Source of the DNA: JAVKBW01 sp040222995 | Lineage (GTDB): Bacteria > Pseudomonadota > Alphaproteobacteria > UBA8366 > Aestuariispiraceae | Direction: 5' to 3' | Assembly: GCA_040222995.1 (NCBI GenBank) | Contig: JAVKBW010000046.1 | Location: 248,001 to 312,000 of the forward strand | DNA length: 64,000 nucleotides | Shown here: positions 63,434-64,000 of the stretch, in pieces | Layout: every line of letters starts with the position of its first letter | Numbering within the stretch: the stretch's first letter is position 1 | Position numbers and translations under genes: made by a program | Notes under the pieces: model-generated | Told to the model about the DNA's origin: nothing | Databases searched by the model: none | Seen by the model: the letters and a program-made list of their open reading frames with translations, nothing else

Positions 63434-64000
63434 CGTTCGAACTCCAAAGCCTGAACCTTTGTTCGAACATCGGTATTCCACGTGCTATCCGCGTTCTGAT
63501 AGTGTTGCCAATCTTCCAACCAGTCGCATGTCTCTTCGATTGTTGGAACATCTTCGCCGGGCCAAAGAACGTGCTTCATTGCGGCCAACGCCTTCATTTG
63601 CCCAGCAACGCTTGCTGCAAGCTGCTCTATACGAATGTGTATTGCATCACTTGACCAAACATCTTGAGCCAGACCCGTTTGCGGTGCGGATTCGATCAGT
63701 CGTTGAAGCTCAACCCAGATCGGATGCAGCGGCCATCGGGATTTATTGGTATCGCCGGTCGGCTGCAACAATCGTGTGTGGTTGGTAGCCAGTTCCCGTA
63801 GCAAATCCCACTGATAATCGGCCAGGTCCGCTAGCGAGCGAATGCCGCTTTCTTTTAGCCGCTGCCCCCTTATCTGAAACTCCAAACGCCAGACATCGCG
63901 GTCGCGATTCCAAAGGCGATAGAACCAGGCTTTCTTGCTGACTTCTTCGATTTCGGCGACTTTGTCATAAAGTCGAATGACGGTATCGCCTTTTCCCAGT
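63430..64000 (-). CDS. Replication initiation (Rep_trans-like) protein, N-terminus beyond window
   Basis: C-terminal about 190 codons of a rolling-circle-type replication initiator. The stretch GDTVIRLYDKVAEIEE then FYRLWNRDRDVWRLEFQIR resembles conserved regions of phage and plasmid replication initiation factors (Rep_trans/phage gene II-type), and the rest (GIRSLADLADYQWDLL) fits their C-terminal part. The nicking Tyr is not in view. An element carrying its own replicase fits an integrative plasmid or phage-like element. The frame runs to the window edge without a start. Confidence 0.7.
   Translation of the reverse strand, partial: LGKGDTVIRLYDKVAEIEEVSKKAWFYRLWNRDRDVWRLEFQIRGQRLKESGIRSLADLADYQWDLLRELATNHTRLLQPTGDTNKSRWPLHPIWVELQRLIESAPQTGLAQDVWSSDAIHIRIEQLAASVAGQMKALAAMKHVLWPGEDVPTIEETCDWLEDWQHYQNADSTWNTDVRTKVQALEFER

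Overview
The window looks like chromosome from a GC-rich alphaproteobacterium, probably of the Rhodospirillales type. Supporting signs are a Ros/MucR regulator, a Fur/Mur-type regulator without the CxxC pair, a 1609-residue NAD-glutamate dehydrogenase, hslVU, an ornithine-lipid pair (olsB-olsA), a DUF2333 protein and the order lnt - XRE regulator - metK - trmB - rimP - nusA - ylxR - infB - rbfA - truB - rpsO - pnp. Most of the sequence is housekeeping core. Two stretches are accessory: a four-gene A+T-rich cassette at 5.6-8.9 kb, and the end of an integrative element that begins at a tRNA-Ala gene near 61.4 kb and runs off the right edge.

Left part (1-5.3 kb): a truncated amidase and a complete branched-chain-amino-acid-type ABC importer (binding protein, two permeases, two ATPases), all on the minus strand. 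5.64-8.90 kb: plus-strand cassette encoding a duplicated zinc-knuckle protein, a small Nmad2/PUA-like protein, an XRE-HTH protein fused to an ImmA/IrrE-type (M78) metallopeptidase, and a PIN-type nuclease. The genes overlap or nearly touch, base composition differs sharply from the host, and no integrase is present. This is the best candidate for an undescribed system, most plausibly defence or toxin-antitoxin.

9.0-33.5 kb (minus strand): a DMSP-lyase-family cupin, hslVU, a GNAT protein, then gene-expression genes (pnp, rpsO, truB, rbfA, infB, ylxR, nusA, rimP), trmB, metK and its XRE neighbour, lnt-corC-ybeY-phoH-miaB (the order known from E. coli), olsA-olsB, fur/mur, mucR and rimI-tsaB. 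Clear intrinsic terminators follow rpsO and pnp, and a terminator-like hairpin sits 16 nt before the rimP start codon. 34.3-45.1 kb: envelope and metabolic genes (deacetylase-like protein, Bax-like glucosaminidase, Nfu, Usp, DUF2333, NAD-GDH).

45-61 kb: a mixed region with a PAS_5 protein, tRNA-Gly(GCC), ProX-type editing protein, CnoX-like thioredoxin-TPR protein, Lon-N protein, Trm112-like and DUF971 proteins, several membrane/lipoproteins, a 2OG-Fe(II) oxygenase, a bacterial voltage-gated sodium channel coupled to a GNAT protein, a HAMP/class III cyclase, an AraC regulator divergent from an MFS-like permease, hinT, hemW, folD, a DUF167 gene and yggT. 61.4-64.0 kb: tRNA-Ala(CGC), whose 3' end contains the last codons of a large serine recombinase, followed by two small genes and the C-terminal part of a Rep-like replication initiator, forming the left end of an integrative element.

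All functional calls come from reading motifs and gene order by eye; no database search was possible.
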